Below, piece by piece: positions 24,007-37,310 of a stretch of 64,000 nt of DNA (the stretch's first letter is position 1; every line of letters starts with the position of its first letter). The notes under the pieces are model-generated. The model made no database searches. It was not told the origin of the DNA and saw only the letters and a list, made by a program, of their open reading frames with translations. Source of the DNA: Ceriagrion tenellum (Eukaryota; Arthropoda; Insecta; Odonata; Coenagrionidae). The position numbers and the translations under genes are program-made. The stretch lies in the NCBI GenBank assembly GCA_963169105.1, contig OY720634.1, positions 117,216,430 to 117,280,429 of the forward strand. Direction: 5' to 3'.

Positions 24007-24905
24007 TTCCGGAGTGGAGATGAGTCATCTAAAAATGTTCGTGTTGCGGTAGCAAATTGGTAGCATGCGGTGATGCCAGGTCACCGAAATACTCTTTTGG
24101 ATCATAAAACCTTCCAGATGTTTATGCAATTTTGAACAGCAAGTAGTTATTCCCGGGATTACCCTAAAATTTATGACTTATATGATTGACTTTTTCTATG
24201 AAGAAGTTTTTTGATTTCCACCGATTAAATGAAAGAAAAAAATGTTATGTATGTTCCCTATTGGTACTATGTAATAAAGACAAAATTATTGTGTTCACCA
24301 TTGAGTTATGCATACCACTGAGTCGGTTACTTTATTATTATAAATTAGTTTATTTAGGGTTTAGGAGTAGCGGTAATGAAGATATCAGTTTTCCTACTTC
24401 TTGATGCTGCATTTAATCGCTATCAGAAAGATTATTAAAACGGTGGTTCTTTAAACTGGCTAAAATTGGTAAAAATAACTTAATTGGATAGAGCAATTTT
24501 TTCTTCTTCCATACATTCGTCCATAAAATCCGTTAACTAATCACCTAACATTCTACAGTCTGACCATTAGTGCCGTGAACCTTCATAATTCCACCACCCG
24601 ACCGATAATCGACGTTCCGACCGCTCGCGAAATTCAATGAATCGTCTTTCGCGGATGCTGAATTGATCTAGTGTGTCCGGATTTGCCGCAATGCCCATAT
24701 TTTTTTATGTAACTTCCCCATATATTTTCCACAGTTAAAACTCCGGAGTGGAGATGAGTCAGCGGTGGCAACGCAGTTACGCAACAAAACTTTGACAAAT
24801 ATACTTACTACTGTATCAAACACGTGCTGAATGTATTTCAGCGTAAAATGTGGACCAGGCACCCACGACAATGTCTCTCTGTTCGTGTTGCGGTAGCAAA
24901 CACGT
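24007..24905. repeat. Dispersed direct repeats: CTCCGGAGTGGAGATGAGTC and GTTCGTGTTGCGGTAGCAAA
   Basis: A block at about 24,007-24,058 has CCGGAGTGGAGATGAGTCA followed 9 bases later by GTTCGTGTTGCGGTAGCAAA. Both words recur in the same order at about 24,737-24,757 and 24,881-24,900, but separated there by about 120 bases. One copy has gained or lost that segment. The element type is unknown. Confidence 0.7.
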
Positions 24906-25480
24906 CACAATGCGTGCATAGGCGTGTCGCAACAAACCAACGAGCCCACAGCTGATGGTAGGGTGTGGTTAGTCAATTCCCCTCGTGATTTTCCTCCCCT
25001 TCCTGAACTCCACCCCAGCCAAGAGAACATTCGTCTCAAACATGTGAGCAGCTACCATCTCTGCCTGCGACCCCTGACTACCATTTCCCGCCAGTTTATC
25101 TCCTCTTACACATTCTCCTCTCTCTCAAAAACAATAGTTCAGATTACTCTCCAAACTCAAGCGTTGTCTAAGGATAAAATAAAACTGATGCATACGATTT
25201 TTTACGCTTGAACCTGAGGTCTCACGTTGACTCAACAGGTTATATTCCGCCCACACAGCCAACAAACGATGGATTGAGATGAGGGAAGAGGTCAGAGAAT
25301 AGCAATTTCTTCCGTGTGTTCTACTCCCTATTTCTAATTCCCTCTTCTATAGGTACATTTGTATCTATGAGTTTCTATCATTTGTATCTGCCACATGGGC
25401 GTGAGGCAGGGGGAGTTGGCACACCAGCCGCGTAAAGATTAAGGTTTTGGGAGGTAAAATGGTGACGTGAATCATGGGAG
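24906..25480. other. No recognisable feature
   Basis: A 95-codon plus-strand open frame begins at 24,924 in less AT-rich DNA. Its translation has no motif I recognise. Confidence 0.35.
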
Positions 25481-25499
25481 TTTATTTACTGGAGCTCAT

Positions 25500-25960
25500 T
25501 TTTTATTGTGGTCGCTTATTATGCGCAAAAAGAACGAGTTTTTGTACCTACCTGTTTCGCACTGTATCTCTCTTATTTTATCGCTTCTGTTAGACCTATA
25601 AATGGAGTGAGTCGTTATGATGATATGCTCTATGTCACTCTGAAACACACTTGTTCTGAGTTTCTCAAGCAAACCAAGTCTAGCATGAAGCTTCCGAGTC
25701 TTTAGGGGCTCCCACCTTAATCCCACTAAAAGTTGTGTAACACTCTATGTTCATTCGTAGTAGATTTCAACGAAGATTGTAGCTCTTCTTTATATTTAGC
25801 TATTTTTTTGGTTAAATCATTATGATCAAGATCCCAAATACTCGCGGCGTATTCGTTGTGGGGCCTTACCAGAGTGAAGAAGCCTCTAATCTTCAGGCGT
25901 TCACCGTGTAACAAATTTATTTTTTTTAGAACATCAGCTTAATCAATAGAATCACAAGTG
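25500..25960 (-). pseudogene. Jockey/CR1-type LINE, C-terminal ORF remnant
   Basis: The minus strand reads FFTLVRPHNEYAASIWDLDH and DLTKKI at 25,914-25,726. It then gives GLRWEPLKTRKLHARLGLL, FQSDIEHIII, RSNRSDKIREIQC and RYKNSFFLRIISDHNK at 25,726-25,496. LVRP..EYAS..W followed by LGW..L..RR...R......, and the terminal R...SFF.R....WN pattern, are conserved in the C-terminus of Jockey, CR1 and related LINE proteins. The two parts are in different frames, with a missing segment between them where the KVQRRAARF motif should be. The reverse transcriptase itself is not present. Confidence 0.8.
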
Positions 25961-27954
25961 AAAGAAAAGATAATAATTTGGTGAGTGAATGTGTAGCCTA
26001 TATTTTTAAGTTTTCCGAATCAATCCAGATAATGGACAATTTTTTCCACTAGCGCCATATCATGCCATGCTTTTCTAATCATAGTATGACATCTATACGA
26101 GTTCATATGAATGGTAAAATAGTCGCAGGAGGACACTATGTTTCATATTCACTTTTGACTACGTTTAAAGCTCTGTTCACCTGTTTCCTCGCCTATAATC
26201 ACTCCTTAGAACTCAAAAATTCTTTATAAATTAGAATTCTATGGAAAGCTTTCATTTTAGGGTCGAAAGTATGAGAGTTTTGTGCTGAAGGAAAGGAGGA
26301 ACTTCACAGGAATTGAGGTGTATGTCGGAATTTCGGCCCACAAAGATAACATCTCTATGCGGTAAAATATATGACTACAAATAATGTACACTGCGTTTTT
26401 TTATAATAATTCTCAAACCTATTTAATTTTTACAGAAACGTACATGTGGCATTCACGATGAATGAGCAGGGGAGCGTTTATGTCATTATGAATCTCCTTA
26501 ATGAACGAATGAATATTTTCCATTCCAATATTTATAATAAATCAATATGTTTTACAAAATTCCACCAAACAAAAACAATTTTCAATTCAATTGAAAAGAG
26601 ATAAACGGAAAAAAGAGGTAAAACAAGAATTAGTAATAGACCATTTTTATTATCCAGTATAACAAAGGTGTCTGAAAATGTTTCCCGTTATTTGAGGAAC
26701 TGTCTAGGAATGTGTCTACTGGTCACATAAAACATAAAAAATAACTTAGGCAATATTTGCTGAACATGCAAAATACAAAAACATTATAAATAACGATAGC
26801 TAAATTTCCAAAAAAAAGTTTAAATTTATATCGTGTCGCAATCAATAGCCATTAGTAATATCGTCTCCTATCACGAAATTAGAAACAATTTTCCACCGCT
26901 TAAAATTAAAAGAATATTTTATCCTTTAATTATCGAACAGTCATGGTTTAACATGCCATGAGTGAGAGTTAAAATTACAATAATTATGTTCTGAATGCTT
27001 CCTGATCACAGATTGAAGATTTTAGGGCCCATCTGAGAATAGATCGGATAAAAAACAGCTATACTCAATTAATTTGGTAGTATCACTTTGGAGGGCAGCG
27101 ATAACGTTCACTTCGTGAAACTTGATGGCCTTGACCAGCAGAGACATTGTGATCCTAGAGGACAGAACAAGCGCTGACCTCAAGAAGAGCCGCCCGTTAT
27201 AATTTCCACCGCTCTCCAATGCCTCTCTAACCCCTAAGTCATGCCGTACGCACGGATGTAGCACCCAGTTCATCTACCCAATACTGCGCTGCATTTGTGC
27301 AAAGTTAAAAACAAATTAAAAATACAAATGTTTAAATATGTAGCATCAATCCTGAGGAATGTGGAGCCATTCGCATAAATGCGAGCTTTGTTAGAATATT
27401 TAACTCGACACTCGAGACATTCTGCCTGTTCCTTTAAAGCATCAGTGAAATTCACAACAGAATGGAATGCCTGGGAACCTTATTGGTCAAAACAATAGAC
27501 GCTTGTATGGGAGACGTACAGTAATATCCCAAATAAGGTTAACAATTTGTTCACCGAGAATCGCGCACATGATTGTATATCTCCACCACTGGTTACGCCG
27601 CCGAAGTTGTAACGCTTCGATTCGCATATAATATTCCTGGGCTATTGAAGTCATAACACCGTGTTTATAGAGGGGAGAATATTGATAGCATCTTTAATGC
27701 GTTGTGCAACGAACTTAGACTTGAGCAAATATCAATTCCATTACCTACTTTTCCGATAGATGATATTAATTTGATGAGTGGATTTTGTTAATTATGTCCG
27801 CCTTGCGGATAGTTAACGTGGGACTTATTCACAGAAGAACGTGTTAGCCTTGGTTTTCATGCCTAGAAAATATTTCATCCGTGAGTATAAAACCGAGGCA
27901 ACACCAATAAACGAACAAACTCTCTCAAACAAATTAGCCTTGAGAATGGGTGAC
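25961..27954. other. No recognisable feature
   Basis: AT-rich sequence. Minus-strand frames at 27.0-27.5 kb (60-83 codons) show no recognisable motif. Confidence 0.35.
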
Positions 27955-28154
27955 NNNNNNNNNNNNNNNNNNNNNNNNNNNNNNNNNNNNNNNNNNNNNN
28001 NNNNNNNNNNNNNNNNNNNNNNNNNNNNNNNNNNNNNNNNNNNNNNNNNNNNNNNNNNNNNNNNNNNNNNNNNNNNNNNNNNNNNNNNNNNNNNNNNNNN
28101 NNNNNNNNNNNNNNNNNNNNNNNNNNNNNNNNNNNNNNNNNNNNNNNNNNNNNN
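27955..28154. other. Assembly gap (200 N)
   Basis: Exactly 200 undetermined bases. The round number suggests an arbitrary scaffold gap and not a measured length. Any translated frames across it are meaningless. Confidence 0.99.
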
Positions 28155-29780
28155 CTTGGCTTCCTATATTTTTCACCGATGAGTTACAGAAAACCGAGTA
28201 TTCCTCCTGGAATAGAGAGGGTGGGTTTTCATAAATTTGTGCGATTATTACAGGTTGCGATGGCGTTATATCAGGAGGCTTCTCGGAAAATAAAGTAGCA
28301 TTTGTGCTTTCCAATCCCAAGATCTTGGCAGTTACATATTAGTGGTGGCAATAAAAGAACAAGATGTTTCATGGCGACCACTTTGCAGCCAAATTAGGTT
28401 AAAAACGAAAAAAATCCGTTGCCTACAAAAACTAGAGGCACAACGAACATTCGGAAATGATAGGGATAGAAAAGTCCCGTGAGAAACTAAGGATAATATA
28501 CCAATGTTAGCACACGCGTGAGGGTATATTAAGAAATAATGTCGTAGTAATATGGTGTTATTAAAGTTTCATTTAATGAAAGACAGTACATAACAAGTGA
28601 GACAAGTAAAATAAAACTCCTGTTGAGCCCACAATACTGGCTCTCATTTCATAAATCTCTTTCTTAAGCCCTATATTTTTATGTCTTCTGTTTCTCTTAC
28701 ACTCATAAATTACTTGCTTTACGCTCTTATATTCTTTGGATACCCGATATTCCCTCTCCTTAGAGTCTCATCCATCTCATTCAGCCGTGGTTATCGTGAT
28801 CTACCCCTTCCTTAATTCCAGTGAAATTTCCATTGTATAAAATCAATTATATACAATAGAATAATTTTAGGTAATGAAATATATTTACATAAGATTATTA
28901 ATTTTCCATTAATTATGCCTAGGAGTTTTATCATTTTAGCACATCATTTAAGAGAAAATTTATATTGCATTTAATCAAGAAATAGGCATATGTATATGGT
29001 CACTGAGAGGAAGTTTCGTGAAAACAAATTGACTTTTGGCCAGCCTCAAACGAAGTTCCTCTAGTCTACACATTCAATAAGAATTTTAGCTGCCTCTTTA
29101 ATGGCTACTGATTCGAATTATAAACACAAGATCAGTGGTTATAAAGAAAATACATTCACCTACGATCATCAGGGCCACAGTACCGAGGCTCATAGCGGTC
29201 GAAGTTTTGGGACAGATTCAATCAATAGTTTCTTTCATTTTATTAACTCGCAAATGCTATATACTCCATGAGACAGAGAAGTAATAGAAACGTAAAACGC
29301 TACTCGCTCTCATTGTATATTATACTGAAAGCGTAACATTGTGGTTTCTCCGCAGAGACACTTTTTTGTGACTATTTCATTGCCTACTAGGACAAACTAA
29401 ATAGAGCAGTCATTCAGTTTCCCCGTTTGACCACCAGGGCTCCTAATATAGAAAACCATTGTTGCGACCGTTGGGTTTATGCGATAGTTTAAGGACACTA
29501 TCAGTATATGTTAATGCAACTGTGGATCTCAAGAGCTGAGCAAACAATCTCGCCCTCTAAGGTTAGGTTTAAGTATTTAAGCAGTGTTACCTGCCAAGTG
29601 ATCTCCTTTCCCCTCTATTTCTTGTCTACCCCTCCTGGACATGACCCTTAAGGCACGTGACTACCATGTAGCTACGCTAGCCACTGCACATAGCTCTTGC
29701 CTGCATTCGTCGTTTCAATGATTTCGTGAATGTTCGTCTTCAGACCTCTTCGTGGTACGGTTACATGCTTTTTCATTTTT
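28155..29780. other. No recognisable feature
   Basis: Sequence on the right side of the assembly gap. I see no coding motif or clear repeat. Confidence 0.35.
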
Positions 29781-29860
29781 CTTTGGGTTAACGACTGGCG
29801 TCGAAACATTGACAAAAAGAGGTTTCACTTTAAAAAACAAAAAAAGTCGAACTCATCACT

Positions 29861-30116
29861 GCAGGAGAACGTTGATAATGTGCTGAACGAGGCAGAAGCA
29901 AGTTCTTGATGGTTTGTTTGGGAAATGGGTGACAGTGAGAATGATTCAACGAGAAAGACGAAGTTGATGAGAGGTTTTGCTTCAAACAAGATGTACACAT
30001 CACGCGCAGGAGTATACACTTAATGCGCTCAACGAGGAAAAAGCAAGCAAGTTTGTTTGGGAAATGGGCAGCAGAGAGAATGGTGTAACGAGAAAGACGG
30101 AGTAGATGAGAGGAGA
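29861..30116. repeat. Direct duplication of about 112 bp
   Basis: Segments 29,861-29,975 and 30,006-30,116 match colinearly with small gaps, starting at GCAGGAG and sharing GTTTGTTTGGGAAATGGG and ACGAGAAAGACG. The minus-strand translations of the two copies are also similar (FSLSPISQTN versus FSLLPISQTN), which simply reflects the DNA duplication. A GTCGAAACATTG word precedes copy one at about 29,800, like the retroelement terminal motif at 13.6 kb. Confidence 0.75.
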
Positions 30117-32900
30117 AAATGGGGAAGGATGTCGAGGGAATTCTCTGGAGAGGAGGCCCTGAGGCTCTGAGATGTTGGTAAAGGAAATGATGAGATCAAG
30201 AGACGGAATGGGCAGGAAATGGTCGGCCATCAAGCTCATCCCCAATACCAGGGCGAGTGACTCGCTGGAATAAAAAGGGTTTCATCTTCAAGGACCTTTG
30301 CCATTTGAGAGATCATCGAGGACTATCGTCGTCTAGGAGACACACAGAGAAGAAAGTGCAGGAAGAAAGGAACCAATGGAGAGAGCAATGATAAGGGAAA
30401 CGAAAGGAATGCAAATGGATGAAATATTTATTTTTTGCCACACCATGACGGGTATAAATTCGTTTTTCTGCCCTGTTTTGCCGAAGTAAAGTGGCACTTT
30501 TATTTTCTGTTGTATTCATATAGAAACGTGTTTTATTAAAATAGTAACGGCTTATTTACACTACTGAAAGCCTTATGGTAAAAAATAGACATATTAAAAG
30601 AAGTATTAGCCAGCTTGGGAGTATTAGAAAAATGCACAAAATCTAAACATGGGTACGTAAGATTCTAGGGATGGCGACGGAGAATGGAGAATTCCAAGAT
30701 TTTGGATAAGTTCAAATAATTTCCTGTCTCAATATTTAGTTGGTCAATTCCATTGACGTTTATGGAGATGGTACTTGCTATGCTGGCTAATGCTAAACCA
30801 TCCCACCATCTTTGTTCACCCTCATTTTCCAATTGCGCTGACGGGCTAACGAACTAATTTTACAGTTTTACTATGTTTTTCATCGAGAACTTACTAGAAA
30901 TCAGCATGCACCTACTTCTTTTATGTGAATTCTCATCACAAATTTTGTTTATTTATTTATATTTAAAAATTATCGGCATTTCCGTAGAAAACTATGGTAA
31001 AATTGAGTATAATCCATGATATATAGCATGCACTAAATGTTTCAAGAGTATCTAGGAAGAGTTTCAAGAGACTTAAATTTCAAACAGATGGTGAATATTT
31101 TAGCATTACATCCGCTAATTCGTCCATTACGTCGAGCTATCCATAAGACAATAAGGAAAGAGCAGGGTTGAAAGATGTGTTATTGCTATTTATTGTTGTT
31201 AATATTCCAGTTGTTAGGCTTCGGATTGATGACCTTGTGCCCTCTCCATGTATCATAATTGCCGATACAATTTGCATAGTAACATTTTTATAGTCATAAA
31301 TGGTCAAAATTACGAAAACGACTAAAAACGTTCAATAAAATAAAAAAGAACTCCTGAATCTGTCATAAATATTATCGTATTCTGTTTCCATCATATATGA
31401 AGTATGAGCAGAAGAATAATGTGACATTACAGTTATAAACAAATTATATTTTTAGTAAACTTAAGATTCATGGGTAGCAGAAAATCGTAAAAGTTACACG
31501 GAGAAAATCAGAACGTAGCAACCTGTATTTTAGTCACGTAGCAACGCGTAGTTTTAATCTTTGTACCCGCGTGATACAAACAATGGGTACAAAGCCTTAC
31601 TTCGCTCTCTGGTGACGTATTATACTATGCTTCGATTTTCCATGCCCACATTATCTCCTCTCTTGATTCAGCCAGTCGGGACGAGATATTCCGCGAGCTA
31701 TTCTTCAACCCCCACACTAGTTCACCACAGGAGGAATAGCGGAGTGAGTTCATTTGGTTGCTTAAATTTTATCGCAAGAACAGTTTTTCATTAATAATTT
31801 CAATACATAATCAGTTGAAAATAGAGTGAAAAATCTCCACAACCTACCCTCTGATGATATGTTGCCCTCACCCTCTGTTAATAAACTTGATCATATCTTC
31901 CTTAAAACCGATCTTAAACTTATCCATAGCACACTGAACGTAACCATTGACTGCCCCAACCTTGTTTCCTTGATAAATTAATTTCAGAATACCCTTCCGA
32001 CACACCAGAACTCACTTATTGCTCCATATCCCTACTCCCAGATTAACACTTACCAAACGTTTCCTCATTTTTCGTCTCTCTTCTCTTGTAAATACCCTTC
32101 CTGTGAACATTGACCCTTTAACCCTATCTTCCACCGTCTTCAATAACTTTGCCATTTGCCATTTGCAAAAAAAAGTAATTCATACTATCTCCCCATGTTA
32201 CATTATTATTTGTTACCTTCTTCTTGTTATGTTTGTACGTTTGTGACCTTTTTCGTTTGTTATGTGTTCACTGTGAAATGACTTTATGCTGTAGACGGAT
32301 AGGGTGAATGTGTATTATTGTGCAAATAGAAGATAATAATAAGAAGCATAGATGAGATGTATTAATGACTTGGTCTTCAAATGCCCAGGAGCTTGTGTAG
32401 AGGTGTTCCTTAATCATAAAATATAATCCTAAAGTTGAAACAAACTCCTTGGTTTCTACTAGTTTATCGTTTCTGCTTGTTTTTCCTCTCATTCCGGTGT
32501 AATTCCTTCTTTTGCATCACTATTCTGCTCGTTAAACCCTTCTTGACTGCTCGAGACACATTTTGAGATTTGGATAGCTTCAATTGCAAATGTATGAATA
32601 AAACACACACCGAATTTCACGAACATATGCAGATTAGGTGTCTCATTTATTTCTAATGAACAAATTTCCAACATTAAAGCCGCCTGCATCAAGATTTAGA
32701 TCGAATCTAACCATTTTGATGAAAAACAACAGTAATTTACATATAACTAGTATGGCATGCGTACCTATATTGCATGACCTTCAGCCAAATGGGGTACCTC
32801 GCTTCTTATAAACTGTACTTCTATTTTCATGTGTCACCAATTTTTCTCTTAAAAGCTGTCTAATTATGTAATTACAAGAGCAATGCGCGAAAAAAGCTCA
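30117..32900. other. No recognisable feature
   Basis: Open frames under 80 codons on both strands and no recognised motif. Mostly AT-rich. Confidence 0.35.
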
Positions 32901-32904
32901 AGAA

Positions 32905-33235
32905 GGAACAATTTTTTGTTCATGGTGTGCCTTTGAAGAATTATGGAGTTTAATTGGACGGATAGGATCACAAACGAAGTCATCCAAGCATTTGCAGAGA
33001 AGAGAAGTACAATAAAAACTCTGAGAAGAAGAGATGAGGTTATTGCACACATCCTGAAATAGCATAACATATAGAAAACAAGAAGGATGAAGGTATAATA
33101 GAGAAGAATTGCAGAGGAAGACCAAGATATAAATACGTTAGTTGCATCAAAGTGAAAAAAATAGGTAGGAATTCAGCGATAGGTTAATCGGAGGATGGGG
33201 AGCTGAAACAAACCAATCTTCAAATTGATGACCGC
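32905..33235 (+). pseudogene. LINE 3' ORF end remnant
   Basis: Reading across frames on the plus strand gives WTDRITNEVIQAFAEKRSTI, KTLRRRDEVIAHIL and then GIIEKNCRGRPRYKYV, ending with the block GGWGAETNQSS. The order WTDR+TN..V......R....I..R.....HIL........I.EG.I......GRPR matches the C-terminal tail of the LINE polymerase ORF seen elsewhere in this window (2.4 and 44.8 kb). Stops and frameshifts occur throughout, and all sequence upstream of the tail is missing. Confidence 0.65.
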
Positions 33236-34335
33236 TGATGATAACACAAAGGAGAAGTTTTTCCATGTGAATACAGAATATGTACTGCCCAGAAAGTGGA
33301 ATGACAAGCCAAAACCTGGGTCGATGAGATAAAGTGTGGAATTAGACCTAGTTACCTTTAAATTATGTAGAATAATACGAATTTCCACAGAGTTACGCCT
33401 GAATAAATGTCTTATGTGTATATTATTTAATTGATTTGTTATTTTTACAGTGAAAATACTTAAAAAATCATAAATTTTTTATATCAGTACATTGAAACAA
33501 GTAACCGTGAAAGAGAGAATTGAAGACACAGCCTTCATTTCTCAATCGGCTATGAAGGCAGTTTGGTCTGATTTTGTCTTTAAGAATAAACATTTTAAAA
33601 TATATCTCTTATATCATTTGTCATACTACACACACAGTCATTTTTTTCCTATAAACAGTTTTAAATGAGTTAAATTTGGTCCAGGAAATTTTTTGACCTA
33701 CTTGAGAAGTTATTTAAATGAGAACTCAACGACTCACGATGAACCGCTCCAACCACCTTAATAACACCGATGCCGAACCGTCCCTTTCCATTTTTTTTCG
33801 TCTCCGGTTCCATTGCAATCATCCTCCGTTTCACTAAACTACTCACGGCCCCCCACTTCAACGACCGAATTTCTGATGAGATGAGTAATGTAGAAGAGGC
33901 GGCAAGGGGTTTAGCGAGTAAGCGCTTTCTGAACCGATGGGGGGCGAAGTGGTGTGCGAAGAAAGAGCGGGAGAGGTTTTTGGAATTCCAATCAGAGGAA
34001 AGTCGGAAGATAAATTAAACTGTGGTGGGCTACAATTCTGGCCGGGGAAAGGGGGAAAATGCCTCGAATGATTAAATGGGGGAACAAATGCGAAATCGAT
34101 CTGAGATATTTTCTCCCCTTAATTTACCTGCGGAATCCAATTAGGCGACTAGGATTACGTAATGACGCCGTCGCTGATTTGGACTGAATTTATATTACTA
34201 ATTATTCACAGAATTGTGTAAAAAATTAAAATAGTTTCTCAAACCCTTACATATATACTCCATGACACATTTTAGTAAGATAGCAATCTAATTAAATCTT
34301 TCATTTGCACCAGCAGTTGAAAAAAATCAAAGTTG
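33236..34335. other. Unassigned; less AT-rich patch at 33.7-34.2 kb
   Basis: An 82-codon plus-strand frame (33,770-34,018) overlaps a minus-strand frame. Neither shows a known motif. The patch has more GC than its surroundings, so a host exon is possible but unsupported. Confidence 0.35.
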
Positions 34336-34339
34336 GAGG

Positions 34340-35110
34340 GCATCTGACAAAATTGGTTGATTCGCGGACGATCAGGCATTGGTTTGTGGATCTTCAAATG
34401 GACTGCAAGCCTTAGTAGATGCTTTAAAAATACAGTGGGGATATTCGGAATGAAAATAAATCATAATAAAATAAAAGTAATGAGATTCTCTAGGACAAAG
34501 ATAGCTAGGCTTGTGATTATATTTGGAGGACTTCAACTAGAGCAAGTAGAGCAATTTAATTACTAAGGTAGCACGCTAAAGGAAAACGAACATAATAGCA
34601 AAGACATACGGAAGAGAATTGCGCTAGCTAAGGAGGCGTTTAGTAATAAAAGGGAGCTGATGACGGAGACCTTGGGTAAGAATGTAAAGAAGAGGCTGGT
34701 GAAGAGCTTGGTATGGAGCGTAGCGTTGATGGGGCAAAAACATGGGCCTTCAGAAGGGGGACGAGAATAGACTGCAGGCATTCAAGATGTGGGTATGGAG
34801 AGGGATGAAGACGATTAGATAGACGGAAATGAAGACTAACGACGAAGTGCTTGAGGTGGTGGGCGAGGAAATGAAACTTCTGAATGAAATCCAGGAGAGG
34901 CAGGTTAGTTGGCGAAAGGGTGTAATAAAAGACGATGGGCCACTCAAGCTTATAATAGAGGGGAGGATATTGGGCAAGCTGGGAAGGGGAAGAAAGAGAA
35001 TAGGTTTTATGTACGGAAGGAAGAATAGTAGATCGTACGCTGAGGTGAAAAAGAATATACTGGAGGGGAATGGGCCTGTATGTGTAGAGGACTGGGAGGA
35101 GATTCTCTGA
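34340..35110 (+). pseudogene. LINE (family 2) polymerase C-terminal half, frameshifted
   Basis: On the plus strand, an FADDQALVCGSS box (34,361 onward) is followed by MKINHNKIKVMRFSRTK, QVEQFNY, then SKDIRKRIALAKEAFSNKRE, VKSLVWSVAL, and in another frame MKTNDEVLEVVGEE, ISWR-like and GRGRKRIGFM. This is the reverse transcriptase C-box through the ORF end of a non-LTR retrotransposon. It matches the minus-strand element at 60.9-61.9 kb closely in wording (RIALA.EAF.N.REL), so both belong to one family. At least two frameshifts and several stops are present. Confidence 0.8.
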
Positions 35111-36540
35111 CATTCAGATAAACTAACCTTATCCGGAAGAATACTTTACTATTATAATAATCAACCTTCAAGGAAGAAACCTTTTAACTCTAAACGCCTA
35201 AAATGTCCCAAGTCATCTTAGTGCCTCGATGATACAGCAAAAGGGGGTAATTTCGATTTTCTATTATTCAAGGCGCCAGGTAATTGTGAAAAAATTAACA
35301 CCGGAAACCACGGGACACTAAAAATGATTAAAAGACAATTTAACTCAAGGTAAAGGTCACACAACAACCCTGTAATTCTCCAAAATGTTCTCAAAATTAA
35401 AATAAGTCTCATCAGAGCAAAGTTTCATATTGTTTAGGCGGAAAAGAGTTTACAACGCATCGTTTGATGCGCGTTCTAACGTTGCGACCTGTGATACTCA
35501 GTGATGCATTACTGTTAGACATTGTATTTTTTCAAAGAGTAAGTATGTGAATGATGGAAAATTTCTCGAAACCATGAAAAAAGTGACCAGTAGGGATCGG
35601 TAAAATTCTGACGTGGTCGGGAATTAGGCGTAGTCTCCGAGTACAAAATATAATTACAGTTCCTCAGTGGGACGGCAGATGAACATCTGCCTCAGACAAA
35701 GTGGAGGCCATTTGCCTTAACGTTAGAATAAAACTCGACCTTCGTAAACTTTGTGGTACTCCATTACAAATTAATTAACTTGAAACTTTTACAGACCACA
35801 GAATAGTAGGTTATAGAAAATGACTTATAAAAAAGGAGAAGGAAAACTTTGTAAATCTTATATATTCTGGTGCTATTAATAAAACAAATTGTAACACATC
35901 CCCTTAAGATACTTTGGAAATATGGTGGAAACTATTGATACGGCATTCTCGAAATCAAAATATTTTGTGTCACACAAGTCACCCAATAAATTCAATAGTT
36001 TCAGCCTTAACTTTGTAAAACTTTTCGATAATGCTCAGGAATAAATATTCATTGTAAAACTTACAAAATTTTTGTTAATTAATGAGCATCACTCAATAAA
36101 AAGTTTTGATTTGAATCTTTTACAGACCACGGGATAAAATTTTCAAGTAATAAATTTGCCTTAATATAACTTTGGCAACTATTTCACCTAGCTTCCTCGG
36201 TATAAAAATATTACAAATATATTATATTTAGAAGCAGAGGATACATGAGAATTAGTGCAATAGCTTTCCAGTGATATCGTCTACAGGTGCAACATCTTAA
36301 TGATGAAAAACCCACAAAGAAAATACGCTTCACAATCGCTAGAAAATGTAGTACCTACGTTTTACAGCTAGTAATCCATGCCCACTTTGATGCACAAATC
36401 TGTTACATGTATGGGACTTTATGAAAGTTGCGGTTCCCCTCGGGATTTCATCATCAGAACCTCAGGGTTCTAGAAACAACGATTCAAAAAGTTTCAGGGA
36501 AAATAACATGTCAATATTCCTTTGTGTTGGCTGTGTCTTC
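35111..36540. other. No recognisable feature
   Basis: AT-rich sequence with no supported gene. TTTTACAGACCAC occurs at 35,789 and 36,118, a minor repeat. Confidence 0.35.
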
Positions 36541-36544
36541 TTCT

Positions 36545-36950
36545 ATTATTGTTTTTTTATGAATTAATTCGTCACCTACCTCTAGTAGGGGGCCAAGTGG
36601 GTATGGAAATATTGTAATTCTCTGTTCTTTAGTGCATATAATTTTTCCAAGCTTTTGACACAACCTATAAAACTGGAATGGGATTTTTAACGGATAGACT
36701 TCACTTTTTGCTGGTAATAATGCATAATCTGCAAAGCATGAGATATTGCTATTAGTATAACCATTGGGTATCTTTTCGGTTTACGTTTCATCCATCATTA
36801 AATTATACAGTTGTGAACTGAAGGACTCTCCGTGTCTTCTTCTTCATCATTTATAGACAATTCCGGATGCTAGTTTCTTCTTCAATAACACGTTTCTCAA
36901 GAATAGGTAGTCGCACCACATTTTTCATCGCCGCCCGACATTTCTCGAAA
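36545..36950 (-). pseudogene. Degraded LINE reverse transcriptase remnant (FADY in place of FADD)
   Basis: The minus strand reads SQLYNLMMDE, then NISCFADYALLPAKSEV, FYRLCQKLGKIICTKE and PLLEVGDELI. Spacing fits the reverse transcriptase segment from the GVRQG...LFN block through the catalytic box to the thumb. The catalytic second aspartate is replaced by tyrosine at 36,724-36,735, so this copy is dead. It is old and the clade cannot be given. Confidence 0.55.
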
Positions 36951-37302
36951 AAATTGGCAGTTAATTTCTAGAATTAGGCCCAAATAATTCGCTTGTCTTT
37001 TTTTATTAGTCCGTTCTATTCTTGTGTCCGCTAACATACCAATTCTCTTTTATATTCTATTATATTTGATTTCTTAAATTTTTGGATACATCCAAGACGA
37101 GGAAACATAATGGGCACCAAGGACTTAGAACATGGACAATACAGATAAAATATTTAGACTTACTGCGGATAAAACATTGTTCAATAAAGAAAGAAGAAAA
37201 AATATAAGGAAGATGTTGTGATAGTAATTTTTGGATAAAAATTACAAAATGAGCTGAATGGAACAATAGCATCAGCGTTAGTTGAAAATTGATTTTTGTT
37301 GA

Positions 37303-37310
37303 ATGTATAC
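37303..37310. repeat. 8-bp target-site duplication, left copy (ATGTATAC)
   Basis: Identical to 40,995-41,002 and immediately outside the left TIR. It fits the nTnnnnAn form reported for hAT insertions. Confidence 0.85.

Noticed and set aside
27841..28320. Frames of 94-128 codons across 28 kb
   Set aside because: They consist mostly of the 200-N gap.
34640..35113. 157-codon minus-strand open frame
   Set aside because: Antisense to the family 2 LINE ORF; low-complexity Ser/Leu/Pro content is typical of such shadows.
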